From Vicugna pacos (Eukaryota; Chordata; Mammalia; Artiodactyla; Camelidae), in the NCBI RefSeq assembly GCF_048564905.1, contig NC_133021.1, positions 33,243,097 to 33,307,096 on the forward strand: DNA of 64,000 nt. Reading direction: 5' to 3'. A program made the position numbers and the translations under genes. Positions 47,473-59,699 of this stretch are shown in pieces (position 1 is the stretch's first letter; each line of letters opens with the position of its first letter). The notes under the pieces are model-generated. The model had not been told where the DNA came from. It searched no databases and saw nothing but the letters and a program-made list of their open reading frames with translations.

Positions 47473-47532
47473 GCAAATTCATAATCAGATAAAAGCTTAT
47501 GGAAAGCAAATTTATAATCAGATAAAAGCTTA
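47473..47532 (+). repeat. Two-copy 33-base tandem duplication
   Basis: A 27-base segment at 47473-47499 (GCAAATTCATAATCAGATAA and following) is repeated at 47506-47532 with a single C to T change, with period 33. It lies in AT-rich unique DNA. Confidence 0.85.
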
Positions 47533-47534
47533 AC

Positions 47535-49845
47535 AGAAAAATTTAACAGCATAAGCAATAAATTTAGCTTTGTGAGTATTTATAAAATTGTGCACCCAGG
47601 TTGCACAGTCAATGTAAAAGCTTAGATGGGAGAGGGCTGAAAGTCGCTAGGGTTACACCCATGCTGACTAGCATCCGGGCTCCATCTTCCTCGCGAGGAG
47701 GCTCTTTACAGGTCTCCCAGCTGGGCGGGCTGCATTCTGACAAGAATGGCTTGAGTTACGCATTCACTTTTTTATGGTCATAGAGCAGCCTGAGTCTTAG
47801 CCCCCATTGATACTGGAAACGGGGTGGCATGCAAAAACGCCTCCTGTGACATGGGCAGGGAGGAGCGTTCAGTGAAACGACCGCGGGCCCCCGGAGCCCC
47901 CCCTTGGCCTGGGGGTGTGACAAGCAGGTGTGAACCCGACATCATTCATTTTCCATCCTTGTTGCTCTGTCCTTGACGACAAGTTCGCAGCTAAAGGATG
48001 TTTCCGTGCTTCTTCCCCGAAAAACCTCTGCCAAATGAGCCCAAAGGGGGGCAGTTCTAGGCTACAATGAAGACAAGCAGTTCTGAGACGTGTTCTCGTG
48101 TGAATTAATAGCAAAACATAAAGTCAGGAAGGAAAAAAAAAGAACTTTCCCAGAGGCTTGCTTTCACTGATATCTCCTCATACTCTTCCTGACTACCGCA
48201 ACGTACTAGTGTTAGAAACACAATCACAGATTTGCAAACTCCACGGGGTGAATACTGTTGAGTGGTGTCAGATTTCCTCTCCACGCGGGAACCCTGCGAA
48301 CCCAGAAAACCGCGGCATCTCCCAGCCGGCTCTGCTAGCAGGACCCGGACGTGGGGCCCAGACTCCTGTTTTGGTTTAGGATACACTGACAGTTTGAACG
48401 GGGCTCAGTGTCTGCTACTATTGGAATGTGGGGTACATGCTGAATTAATTAGCAAAAAACCAGAGCTTGGAGCCCGCGTCGGCTATTTCTAGTTCTCCCC
48501 ATTCATTCTGTTTTCATTGGCACATTTTATTTTCGTATCTTGATCCAGATCTCATTTGCATGTGATTTACTTGCATGCTGAGATCATTTTGAGGAATAAA
48601 AGGCTTGTAAAACTCTGGGAATCAATGATTCGCAATAATCCTTGATGAAGTTGTGTCCTTTAAAGTCTGACAAAATGCCCCCTTTTTAGCTCTTACATCC
48701 CGGATTCCGTTGCTCACCATTCATCTTTTGCCTCTCTGTAAACGCGAAGAACACTGTTTCCTACTGTAAGTTCATGCTATTTATATTTCAGAGATTCCAG
48801 GCCGCTTCACAAGTCACTTGAGACCCAGTGGCAGGAGTGAATTACCCTCTACTGTCTGTCTCTCTCCTGACAGGTCTGCCTGAAAAGCAACTAGCCTGGA
48901 GCAGAATTCATTGTTCCTTCACTCTCTGAGAGCTAGCAAGAGACAGTTTTACAAACTTATAACATAAGGCATGAAAGGAAATTCAACAGAAACTGATTTT
49001 TCCCTTTTTAAAAAATTCTTCACTTTGACCAAATGAGTAGGGACTGATGTATTTGACTTGCCTAGTGTATGCACAGTGGTGCTCCTTTGAAATTTAGTCT
49101 TGTGGTAACCGCTCTAGGGAGAAATACATTATGGTTGATTGGCAAATGCATTTCCCCTGATTTCCTTTTATCCTAAAATAAAAAGATGAATTAACACATA
49201 GCACATATATTAGTGCAAATAAGCGGTATGGATTTTGCTTTGCAAGCCCAAATAGTGATCGGTGCCCTGCAGTAGCCAGTTAAATACGTGTGCTGAAATT
49301 GAATAATTTTGAATTAGTGGGATAACTAAACTGAGTATTGAAAGCAGCAAAAAATATTTGTTTTCCAGACTAATGAAACAACAGGACGATATCCAAAGTG
49401 ATTGTTAGGATATGTTATCTAGAGTAAATGTTACCAGCTAATATGGAAATCCATGTTCTTTTATTCATCCTAGAAATAAACCTGCTACACGCTGATTATC
49501 TCTATAATAATTATGCAACTCACGGTACCGTGTTACTGCAAAGAATCGATCCAGCATTTCTTCCCCGTTTCACTGTTCCTCGAGTAAGCCAAAGGCAAAC
49601 AAGTGAAGGGTTGAGCTGCTCAGGGCTGCCCGAGTGCCCTGGGGGACGTCAAAGATAAACAGATTTCCCTAACAGTAGCCCTCACAATCCTCCTTTAACA
49701 CTGGGCGATCATGTTCAAGGACAGCTGTTTCCAGCACCACCCTGTCAGGAACATTGGAATCAATAGAAACTTGCCTCTGTTTGAATTAACTTTTATCATA
49801 ATGCTTTTCCCAGGTAATAATGGTAATGATGGAATAATTTCAATA
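47535..49845. other. Unique non-coding sequence
   Basis: No repeat or gene was recognised. Moderate GC around 47880-48060 and 48280-48360 returns to AT-rich DNA after 48500. Confidence 0.4.
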
Positions 49846-49849
49846 ACAA

Positions 49850-50070
49850 AGAATATTTATTTAGCTCGTTGGAATGTGCCACAAGTCTGCTAAGCACTTT
49901 TTTTTTTCATTACTTTATTCTTGCAACAACCACTTGAGGTTGGCGGCTCCATGTTACTGACAAAAAGATGCACGAAGGCTTAAGTGAGTAAATGGTGAAT
50001 CTGGGGCTCAGGTGAAGACATCCTTGACCCAGTGCCTGAAGCCTTAAACACTGACTGCTTTCGTTCATCA
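49850..50070 (-). mobile_element. MIR SINE, antisense
   Basis: AATATTTATTTAGCTCGTTG, TGCCACAAGTCTGCTAAGCA, ATTCTTGCAACAACCACTTG and ATGTTACTGACAAAAAGATG match the antisense MIR (actatgtgccaggcactgtgctaagc, cctcacaacaaccctatgagg, ttacagatgaggaaactg). The tRNA-like head, antisense at the right end, is diverged. Confidence 0.7.
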
Positions 50071-50399
50071 TCAGTTTCATAATAATAAACAATAATTTAA
50101 TTTAAAAGATCTCTGTCTAAGCTCTCCTTTTGAGTGCTTCGTGTAACAAGTTTCTTCGTAGTTACTTGTAGCCTAGAACTCGGATCTCATCCCAGAGCCA
50201 AGCGTGCCTTCTACTGAAGCGAGTCCTGCTGGTTTCACCGTATAGTTTCTCCCCAGTACTGTTATTCCTCTCACTCTCCGTCATAACAGCACAGTTCATG
50301 CTCCAAACATTTCTTACTGGACGACCAAACAAGCTGTCTAAGCGGTCCCCCAGGGCAGCACGTGTGCACGACTGGTCTCCCCCCTGCAGTCAGAGGCGG

Positions 50400-50870
50400 C
50401 TTTTTAGACGCAAGTTTGATGTTAAGGACCTACTCAAACCGGTCCATTGGTGTCCCGTATCTTAGGATAACACCATGGCATTAAGATGGACTAAGAGTTT
50501 TGTGTGGTCAGCCCACTGGGACCAAGCAGCCTCCTTCCCTCACCCCGAAGCTCCTTCCCTTCCAGCCCCCCTGCCCTGCTTCTCGGGAGCCCCTGGTACC
50601 CACGCAGCCCTGACTGACCTCCAGAACGTGTAGGTCCTCCTCCTTCCACCCAAATCGCTTCCGTTTCTCTCTTCCGCTGCTCACCCCTCTTCACTCCCAG
50701 GTACCAGCTCAGTTGTAACTTTCCCCACAAAACCGTCCCTGAGCCCCCTCTGTCCTCCAAACTCCGTGTGACTGTTCGGCATAACCCCATGTCAGAGACA
50801 TATGTAACATCCGTCTCTGCACTGTGCACTCCTCGGGGGTGTGAATGAGAAATACTGCCAGCCATTTCAG
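50400..50870 (+). mobile_element. L2 LINE 3' region, sense
   Basis: CTCAAACCGGTCCATTGGTG and AGGATAACACCATGGCATTA correspond to the L2 ORF2 C-terminal DNA (aaaccctccaatggcttcccattgcactcaggataaa). AGGTACCAGCTCAGTTGTAA and CACAAAACCGTCCCTGAGCC further along correspond to caggtctcagctcaaatgtc...gccttccctgacc. The order and spacing agree. Confidence 0.65.
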
Positions 50871-51485
50871 TAAACAAAGGGTGCTGCGGCCATCAAGTCA
50901 TCTGCTGCTACTGCTGCCCCCGCCTGTGAGTGGACGGAACTCAGGATGCAGACAAGCAGGCGGCCTGGCCTCTGCTGCCGCCCCCAGCGGTGCCCCTGAG
51001 GGGACTCAGTCGGGGAAGAACAGGACACTGGCCGATAGCGAGGTGCATGTCAAAGGAATGATTTCAACAGGCCCAGACCTTTGCACCTTCCTGTACATGG
51101 AAAAGCACTAAATTCCTTAACTTGAGATGTCTGGTTTTCTTTAACTAACAGTAATCTTTTGACGTTCCGACTACCTGGTCTATATACCCTGGTTCCCCGC
51201 CTGCCTCTTTGGGGAGCAGTCTCTCCGGACGATCTCAGAAGCCGAGTCCCGGGCTCGAGTCCTCAAAGCCCACTGAACAGAACATAGCTCTCAACTTCTA
51301 GGTTGTGCATGTTTTTCAGTCAACAGGGGCACATACACAACGCGCACAACTGAGAAAATACTGGCCTCAAGGGTATGTAAGTACTCAGATTAGTACGGAA
51401 AGCACAAAAATATAATAGGGAAGTAAGCCAAAGGGCTGTAGTGACATTTCACACAGAAAAATGAAACGCAGATAGGCAATAAAAA
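50871..51485. other. Unique sequence
   Basis: Nothing was recognised. A short GC-rich stretch lies at 50910-51000. Confidence 0.35.
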
Positions 51486-51489
51486 TACA

Positions 51490-51960
51490 AAGAATTTTCA
51501 GCATCGGTGGTGGTTAGGAACATAAAAATCAACACCATAATGAGATCCCATTCATTTGGCATCTAATTCAATCTGCGAATAACAAGAGAACATGGATAAA
51601 CAGGATATTTTACATATTGCTATTGGGAGTAAATTTGCACACAGCAGTACGGAAAAAAATTTCTATCCAAATACAGTATTTGTATTCCATGTGAAACAGC
51701 AGATCCACTCGCAGTAAAATACTTAGAAGCAACCACTGCACATGTAAAGAGAAGACATTCATTTGCAAGACTATTACTCATCGTTGCAAACAGCAACATT
51801 TCTGAAAAACCTTTGACAGGATAGTGGATTAAAAAGTGATTTTTTTTTAAAAGAAACAGTGAAACAATTATGATCAACCCGTAGTTTGGAATATTATGTA
51901 ACCACTAAAATGGTTATAACGTGGATGTATGTGTATGGTGACAGATGATAGATACATTTG
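51490..51960 (+). mobile_element. L1 3' UTR, sense
   Basis: AACACCATAATGAGATCCCA, then AATAACAAGAGAACATGGAT, CATATTGCTATTGGGAGTAA, GTGAAACAGCAGATCCACTC and TTGGAATATTATGTAACCAC occur in the order of an L1 3' region (ccacaatgagatacca, ggaacaagtgttgg, tgctggtgggaatgtaa, ccagcaattccactc, atggaatattattcagcc). Confidence 0.7.
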
Positions 51961-52084
51961 TATGTCTAGTACAGAGATGTAGATCCAGCCATAAACACAG
52001 GGATGGATACATCTATTACATATGGCCAGATGATTAGGTATAGGAATGTAGGTCAGATTAAAATACCTACATATACGTATGTAG

Positions 52085-52125
52085 ATATATATTTAATACA
52101 AGGTATATATGTATTAAATATATAT
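52085..52125. repeat. Perfect AT-rich inverted repeat
   Basis: A 15-base arm, ATATATATTTAATAC (52085-52099), is followed after an 11-base spacer by its exact reverse complement at 52111-52125. It sits in a longer AT/TATA-rich stretch (about 52040-52130) and could extrude as a cruciform or mark a fragile microsatellite. Confidence 0.9.
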
Positions 52126-52129
52126 AAGA

Positions 52130-54155
52130 CTATGGAACAACTGTTAAAAATAGTTCTGTTTTAACAAAGCCTAATCTTCTTTAAAATAATGAAAGCCTGG
52201 TGATAAATGAGTTGAGATTCACTTTAATATGTCTGAATTTCCTGACTCTCTTACATCTCATTTGCCTGGAGCATCTTTTAAATCAGTTTGACCTCTCCAG
52301 AACTTGGCTAACCCAGAAACTTGTTAAATCTATACCTGCTTTCTCATATGCTTCCTTTCTTTTAAAACTTAAGGCGTTAGTTTTTGCTTGAAATTAAGCA
52401 ACTATATCCTCCAGCTTATCAAATATTAGAGTATGGCTATATTTAAATTAAAAATTTCTAAGCAAACGTTTTTTGATATCTGAAGTTTAGTCCTAGGTGT
52501 GGCTCCACTAAGTCTGGATATGAGACGTTTCAAGCAAGACCGCTGCTTAAGAATTATCTTAGATTATTGATAATATATTTATACACCAAAAAATTCACAT
52601 TTTTGTAGATATAGCTTCTACTGCTTACTCCTGGGTCTCTTTCTACCTTTAAACTATCATTTTGGTTATACATTATTTCCGTATGAAGTTCTCCAGGACT
52701 CTAAAATGTATATTCTTAACGTGCAATGAGTCATCTAGGAAGGGCATCTACAGAAACAGGAAAAATGAATGGATATATTCTCTTAATACAGAGCATAATT
52801 TAGAAATATAAATATTGGGAAAAATTTGCCAACAATAGTTCACTATTTAAATTTTGAATTAAATATTCTAAACCAATCTCTTGAACCACTGTTTCTCAAT
52901 AATTTACTCTGAGTAAAGTCTGTCCCAAAATTTTGGGCAGAAAACTTATTTTAAGACCTCAACAGGTCTTGGGCAAAAAGTGTTTTTCCAAAACAAGTGT
53001 TCTGATGAGTTAAATGTTAAAGAATGAGAAGGGCCTGGGCTAAGTTTCCCTACAAATAAAAGGAATGTAAAATCCAAGGAAGAATCATTGGCTAAAACCT
53101 GTTTTGTTTTGCCAAACTCAGATTGTTTGAACATCACTTAAAATATTTATTAGATCCAGCTGAGCACCACTTAGGTATTCTTCATACATGGATGTCTCTG
53201 TATCCGCATCTGTGTTTGTGTTTGTATTTATATCTGTACACAGATATCTGTCTACATTTGTAAACTTTGTCTATACGTAGACACCTCTATGTCATGTCTG
53301 TATCTGTCTCTGTAACGGTGGCTGAGAGAGGAGACTGTCATCAGTTCCCAGGTATTGAAGACCTCGTGGGTCCATTTATGAAACAGGAGCCATGTCACTG
53401 CAGTTTCGTGCCGTGACTCCTAAAGGAGGTCAGGGCCTGTTGAATCATTGCTCCCTGAATATTTAGACTTGAACTTTACCTATATAAGGTAAAAATATTT
53501 AATTAGGTTATCACAGACAGTTATTTTACCAATGACATAGTCAGTTTAACTTACAGAATATTTCTCACTTCTTTGCCTTAGTGAGAAAGGGATTCCTCAT
53601 TCCTAATGTGCAAAAATTCATAGAAGTGTAAGAAATAAAGTGAAATCATCTTAAATATTACCCACATAGATGGATATATGGATGCATCATTGAAGGTGAT
53701 CCTATATGCATGTGAATGTATGATGTCATTGACTAATTCTGTGCATTCAGATGCTTCCAGACATTTTTCTGTGCTTATTTACACAGAGGGATGGATAGAC
53801 TTTATCCGTCTAATGTCCAGCACTGTGTTTCTGCATATGCTCACGTGCATATCTGCACATGTGTATATATAAATAAGCACGTCCAACATTACACGGTGGG
53901 TTTGTAACGTACTCTTTTGAATTCAGCCTAAACCATAGCACTGCCATGTATTCACACTCTATTTCCATAGGCAAATTACTCTCCCAAACTCCAAAATTAC
54001 TGTTAATATCTTCTACTCTTTTTTCCAACTATCTCCCAACAAAAACACAAACTCAACAGATGATCTCATCTTAAATTCCATAGAAAAAGAAAACATAAAA
54101 TGCACCAGACCGTAAGCCTCACTGCTTTCTCTGAAGTCTGCAAAATGCTTGCATT
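52130..54155. other. Unique AT-rich sequence
   Basis: About 53185-53315 is a degenerate tandem run of TCTGTNT-type words (for example TCTGTACACAGATATCTGTC). No gene or dispersed repeat was recognised elsewhere. Confidence 0.4.
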
Positions 54156-54159
54156 GATG

Positions 54160-55070
54160 GTGTCCACACTTCCCTCTTTCCCTTTTGCATGAAAGAGGTG
54201 GGTGAGCGCTTTGATGTCTGACTCAGAGCCCTCTCCCCGAGTCTCCCTTCCCCCTCTCGCGGCTCTCCCCTTGCACTGACCTCCGTCTCCTGAACTTCCC
54301 AGTTGTCAGTGTACTGTTAAGAAGCAAACTCAAGAAGCAGTACCACTTTTTTAAAAATTCCCCCTTAACCCACAGCATCCCCAGACAGTATTCTCTGCCT
54401 TCTCCCATCTCCAAAGTCCAATTCCTTGAAAGTTTTGTCTATTCTGTTTTCACTTCCTCTCTTTCCAATCACCCTGAATCTACCCTAAGCTGACCTACTG
54501 AGAATTTCTTTTTAAAAAGGCCGGAGGGAGGTGAGGTGCTTTTTCAGCCAGCCCTTGCAGCAGCATTCAGGCCAGTATCTTGCTCTGTAGGCTCTTAAAC
54601 AGTTCCCAGGCTCAGTGTCTGTGACTTCACACTCTCCTGATTTGCATCCTACCGCGGGTCCCCATTTATATCCCTCTCTGGCTCCTTCCCTGACTCCTTC
54701 TGACTCAGAGCTGAAGGAGTTCTTTCAGACTTCCCAACCCTCCTCTTTTGTCTCTCTGCAGTCTCTCCCCCGCAAGCAGTTCTCTCCAGCCTCTGGTTTC
54801 AATTACCCTCAGCGCGTCCGTGCTCCCTGCCCCGGCTTCTCTTCCGAGGGCCACGTCGCAGATCAGAATGATTCCCTGGACGGCTCCCCTCTGATGTCTC
54901 GGCTCCTCAAAAGCAACACGATCAAAGAGGGTTTATCAAAATCTCCACCGAGCTGCTCGCCCCCCGTCGTTCCTCAGGTTTGCTGACACGCTGCCCCTCT
55001 CCCGTTGCCTCCCCCCCCCATGTCCACTCAGCCGCTCAGGCCCTTGACTCTTTCCCTTAAATAATTGCAG
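54160..55070 (+). mobile_element. L2 LINE reverse-transcriptase region, sense
   Basis: This is a long L2 relic. In one frame (54615-54986), residues such as HSPDLHP...SELKEFFQTSQPSSF and GFNYPQRVRAPCPGFSSEG, NDSLDGSPLMSRLLKSN line up with the L2 ORF2 segment GFKYHLYADDSQIYISSP...NCLLDISTWMSNRHLKLN. The catalytic YADD has become VRAP, so the enzyme is dead. The downstream C-rich DNA (about 54950-55020) matches the next L2 segment. L2 is an ancient LINE that moved MIR elements. Confidence 0.65.
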
Positions 55071-55519
55071 GTTTGTTTGGAAAAATAAAAAAGAATGACA
55101 GGTAACAAATACTACAGTCCCTCTTTTTCTTGGCACATAAAGTTAGGTCGCAAATTGAAAAGTAAGTGTAACTCTGTAGAGATATGTTCTCAATTGTCCA
55201 CTTGTCAGGCACCTTGCTTGCCAAGGCAAAGCATTTCAGGATTCCTCTTCTTATTTCTTAGTGGGTCTTTCCAATCTGTCCTCCGTGAAGGGAACCGTGT
55301 GCTGTCTGTGATGTGTGCTAATTACCCGGTGTTGCTTCAGCTTCCAGAAGGTTCCTTTTCTGTTTAGTCTCCTCACTGTGCTATTAAGCAGCCACTGCGA
55401 GAGGAAGGTGCAGTTCACTCCTACGTACATACAACTCTCATGCCATGAAGTCGTGCTAAGAGATGATAATTTTCCGACACGGCAGTCAATTTGCTAAAAA
55501 GAATCCAAATTTTGTCTAT

Positions 55520-55529
55520 AGAATAAGCT
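55520..55529 (+). repeat. Target-site duplication, left copy (vic-1 at 55.5 kb)
   Basis: AGAATAAGCT here and AGAATAAACT at 55661-55670 differ by one base, which fits a decayed duplication. Confidence 0.5.
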
Positions 55530-55660
55530 TTTTTTATACTTTTTGGGTGATGGGAGGTAATTAGGTTCATTTATTTTTAGAGGAGGTGCGGGGGACTGAA
55601 CCCAGGACCTCGTGCACGCTAAGCATGTGCTCTACCACTTGAGCTACACACTCCCCTCCA
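55530..55660 (-). mobile_element. vic-1 camelid SINE, antisense
   Basis: On the minus strand the head reads AGTGTGTAGCTCAAGTGGTA (A box), GCACATGCTTAGCGTGCACG and CCTGGGTTCAGTCCCCCGCA (B box). The A/T-rich tail appears as a T-run near 55529-55536. It is more diverged than the other two copies, with imperfect duplications, so it is probably older. Confidence 0.85.
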
Positions 55661-55670
55661 AGAATAAACT

Positions 55671-56420
55671 AAATGTATGTTATAACCAGCGTAAACCTTC
55701 CCTCTCTAAGTAGATACAGAGTCCTTTAGGAGTCATTCTTTGAAAATACATTTTTTAATAACATCATGTGTTACAATTGTCTTCATTTGAAGTTTTCTTG
55801 AGCAACATAATCATGGACAGAACTTCACAACCAGTCACGTGCTGTGATAGCAACTGTGTCGTATGGAAATGGATTTAAACAAAATGACTAGGAATATGGT
55901 TACATGAAATTTGAAAACTGTTTCTATGCACCATAAAGTGCTCATTTTCAAGTATTAATAGTTTCCTTTAAATTGTCTATTTTCATACAGAGTCCGTCTT
56001 AGATTCCAAAATAGTTTTGAAAACTCGGTAGAAATACTTGCAGTAAATCACAACCCAGTTATATCTGTCCAAGCATGAAAAATAAAGGTTGCAAGTCTGC
56101 ATACCAAGTGGCACAAAGTCGCTGAGGGCAGAGGTGCCATCTGTCTTCTTCGTGACTGTGCCGGGCACCTGGAGCAGGGCACTGCCCATCACCGTGCTCA
56201 GCACACACCTGAGAGAGGGCATGATGCCCACTGGTCTATGTGGACTGACCGCTAAAGCTGTGGTGGCATGTTTCACATTCCTCTGCAGGTGTCAAGCGTG
56301 TTTAATTCTGGAAGGAAGAATAATCTGCTGGGAGAGTAGCCTCACCTGAATGATATGTATTTGATGATTTCTTTTTAAAAATAAAATGTAACTAAGTTTC
56401 AACATTAAGTTTGAATCATA
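55671..56420. other. Unique AT-rich sequence
   Basis: No repeat or exon was recognised. Confidence 0.4.
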
Positions 56421-56424
56421 TCTG

Positions 56425-56630
56425 GGGTAGTGATTCTCACGCTGTAGCATCACCAGAATCAACCTGAGACGCTGTTAAGACATTGGGGGGTGGGGGGTGG
56501 GCCCTGATCACAGAATTTCTGATTCTGGGATAGGACCTGAGGGTCTGAATTCCTAACTGATGTCCAAGTGATGCTGGTGCTGCCGACCCAGGAAGCACCC
56601 CTGGACCACCCCTGGGCTCAGTGTCATACT
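56425..56630 (+). mobile_element. MER5A-type hAT-Charlie DNA transposon
   Basis: GTAGTGATTCTCACGCTGTA, CATCACCAGAATCAACCTGA, then CACAGAATTTCTGATTCTGG, GACCTGAGGGTCTGAATTCC and AAGTGATGCTGGTGCTGCCG follow MER5A end to end (tagtggttctcaaac, gcatcagaatcacctgga, gagtttctgattcagtagg, aggtgatgctgatgctgc). It is a non-autonomous, inactive element about 200 bases long. The run GGGGGGTGGGGGGTGGG at about 56485 departs from the consensus. Confidence 0.85.
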
Positions 56631-56634
56631 TCAC

Positions 56635-57125
56635 ATCTGAAGGATGCTAGAAGGAATGCAGCAACAGAATGAACTCACACTCATTCCTTTTGTGTTTTAT
56701 GTGTGTCACATCCAGTGCTCAAATGAGAGAAAAATAAGTTATGTAAAGTGGAAGGAAAAAAACCTTCAAAGGTTAAGATTTTTGGATTTTGCAAAGGAGC
56801 ATCACGGTTTCTTGGCTATACATGTTGAGCGCCGAGACCACCCTTCTCCGCATTTTCTGGTGGCGCATGAAACAGCACCGAGTCTACACAAACTATCCAT
56901 TATCTTTGAAAAACGAACAACTAAGACTTTCAGTCTGGGCAGGATGACACAGACTTGTCTCACCCTGCCTCTCCAAGCACCGTGATGACTCCTGGAAGTG
57001 ATATGAGAGACAACTGGCAGGGAATTCTGAAGGGTGGTGGGAGGAAGGTGAGCTGCTGTGGGACGCCAGGACTGGAGGAACAACACAGAGCACCAGATTC
57101 CCCAATTCTACCAGAAAAACACTGC
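56635..57125. other. Unassigned sequence
   Basis: About 56640-57125 shows no recognisable exon. It may include decayed sequence of the L1 that follows, since its base composition is similar. Confidence 0.3.
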
Positions 57126-57129
57126 TGAG

Positions 57130-58955
57130 GCTCCGAAAATTAAACTGCATTGGAACCACAAAAGTAGGTCAGGACCAGGGCACCAAACCCAAACAGGATA
57201 GTCACCTGCTTAAATAAAAGACTTAGATAGGACATGGAGCCTGTTACCATAATAGACAAATGTCCAGAGTACAGTGAAAAATAACCATCATGCCAAGAAC
57301 CAAGAAAAGCACAACTTGCATGAGAAAGACAAGCAAGTGACTCCAACACTGTGATAAATCAGAGGTTGGTACTGCGTGACGGTGATTTTAAAGCAGTCAT
57401 CATAAAATGCTTAGATGATCAGTTACTAATTTTCTTGAAACAGATGGAAGATAGAATTTCAGCAAAGAAAAAGAAGCTATGAAAAATTAACTAGATGGAA
57501 ATTATAGAACTGAAAGTTACAAGAACAGCAAATCCACCCCAAACAAACAGAAAGTGGAGATGACAGAAGAAAGGAGCAATGAGCGTGAGCCGCGATCCAG
57601 AGAATTTACCCAATTTAAACAACATAGAGAAAACAGACTGAAAAACAGGCCAAAAAAGAAAAGGTACAGAGACTCAGAGACTAACGGCCACTATCAGAAG
57701 ATCCAATGACTGTATCATTACAGAAGGAGAGTAGGATTGAAAGATTATTCAGTGAAATAATGGCAAAACATTCTCAGGATTGAGGATGAGGCAAAGAGCG
57801 CTTTTAATTGACACCAGAAGCATGATCCTCAAAGGAAAAAATGATAAATTGGACTTCAAAATCGAAACCTTTTGCTCTATGAAGCCCATGTGAAGAGGCT
57901 GCAAAGACAAGCTCTAGCCTGGGACACAGTGTTGCAAGCCACACACGCGAGAAAAGACTGAGAACTCGAGTCTGTGAAGGACCCTCAAGATTCAACAGTA
58001 AAGAAAGACTCCAAGCTGAAAAGGGGGCAAAAGACACAAAGGGACATTTCACTAGTAAAGGTGCACAAACGGCGGATAAACACACGAAAAGGTTTTCGTC
58101 ATCACTATCCATCGGGAAAACGCCAGCTAAGACTGCGATGGGATACCACTGCCCCCCACGAGAACCGCGACAGCAGACAGCGACGGCGGCGGGTGCAGAG
58201 CCAGCGCTCACCCCTGGCCGCCGGGGGGCGGCGCGCCACTCGGACCTCGCCTGGCCAGGTCGTGTAAACCTAAACACGCAGTTAACATAAAACCCAGTGA
58301 ACACACTCCGGCGTCTTCCCCCCGAGCGATGAAAGCTTGCTTCCACACGTAACACAGTGTACAAAAGCACAGAAAACATCTATCTGTCACAGCCAAGTTA
58401 CTGGGAATGACTCAGCGTATTTAATCAAGTGGCTGATTGCGTAGGCTGCAGGGGCATTTGCTCAGCGCTACGGAGACATGAGCTGTTGCCACGTGGAACA
58501 ACTCGGTGAGGCTCCGGGGGTTATGCCGAGTCAGCAGAGAAAGTCGATCCCACAGTGTCACTGACTACATTGTTCCATTTATGTCACATTTTCGAAATGA
58601 CAAAATTTTGGAAATGAAGAACAGAGTAATGGTGGCCAGGGGTTAAAGACGGAGCAGTGACGAGAGGGGTGGCGTTACCAAAGGGCCACGTGACGGATCT
58701 TTGGGTTCAGCCCTTGACTGGGGTGGAGGACACCCAAAGCTATTCATGGAATAAAACTGTCACACCCACACAAAAGGACAGATAAAACCTGGATAATCTG
58801 AATGAGATGGATGGGTTGTATTCACGTCAAGGTCCTGGCTACCGTAGTGTACTGTAGTTGTGCAAAATGTGAACAGTGAAGAAGGTATTTCTTACCACTG
58901 CATGTGAATCTACACTTAGCTCAGTAAAACGTCCCGATTTAAAAGTACAAGCAAC
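57130..58955 (+). mobile_element. L1 (L1M/HAL1-like) mosaic, sense
   Basis: The first part, about 57130-57830, resembles old L1 ORF1-side DNA (TTCAGTGAAATAATGGCAAA, AACATTCTCAGGATTGAGG). From about 57840 ORF2 C-terminal sequence follows (GATAAATTGGACTTCAAAAT, GGGCAAAAGACACAAAGGGA, GCGATGGGATACCACTGCCC). From about 58560 to 58950 there is a 3' UTR ending in ACCACTGCATGTGAATCTAC. Most of ORF2 is missing. Between about 58140 and 58270 the DNA is unusually CpG-rich for an L1. Confidence 0.65.
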
Positions 58956-58959
58956 AGAC

Positions 58960-59695
58960 CAGACCAGGCAACACTGTGTTTCAAGAGGCGTGTCTGGATG
59001 GGAGCCCACTGTTCTGAACCCAAGGAGTCCACAGTGGGTGGAACCAGATGTGTGCCCGGCATCAGCCCACAGACGCGGAACTTGACCTGAAGTCTTAGAA
59101 CTTGGTTCAAGAGCTGCTCAGTCACCCTTCGCACTTCCCCGGGTTTGCTTCGCACATTGTTTGAATTAGGGGCCATCTCCTCTGGACAGCTGTTTTCCAT
59201 TTCAACAAACCACGCTGATGCACAGAGAGGCAAGACAGCCCTTCTCATCTTCTGGGAAGACCTCTCCCCAAAGCTGCGTGAGTGAAACCCTTAGACAGTT
59301 TCTATGAATGCACTGAAGAATGCAAACTCCTCCAGCAAAAAGATAGCATGTTGTTCTAGAAAAAAATTCTGTTCTGTCGACTAAATAGCAAGCCACTCTA
59401 CGCACGTTCTTTCCATAAATTAAAACTTAAGAACGATAAGTGCTGAATGAGCAAAAACATGCTGACCTGAACTGGGACAGGATGAATCAATTTTATGAAA
59501 TAGAGAAAATGTGGGTTTTATTCTTGCCGTAATCTCTCTCATTGTGGTGACTTCTCCATTATGAAAACGTTTATGGCTTGTTTCTGATGATAAAAGTCAG
59601 ACAGCACATGCTTGGTGTAGAAGGTGAGAGAAGCACAAAGAGTTTGGGGACGGAAATGAACCCCAGTGACCGTCAGCCACGCAGAATCGACCTCT
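58960..59695. other. Unassigned sequence
   Basis: No exon or repeat was recognised. The antisense open frames around 58916-59405 have no recognisable domains. Confidence 0.35.
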
Positions 59696-59699
59696 AGTG

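Noticed and set aside
53185-53315. Possible satellite made of TCTGT words
   Set aside because: The period is irregular and the array is short, so it is a degenerate simple repeat, not a satellite.
57804-58379. 191-codon open frame on the - strand
   Set aside because: It is antisense to a recognisable L1 ORF2 and 3' segment, and its GC-rich part explains the lack of stops.
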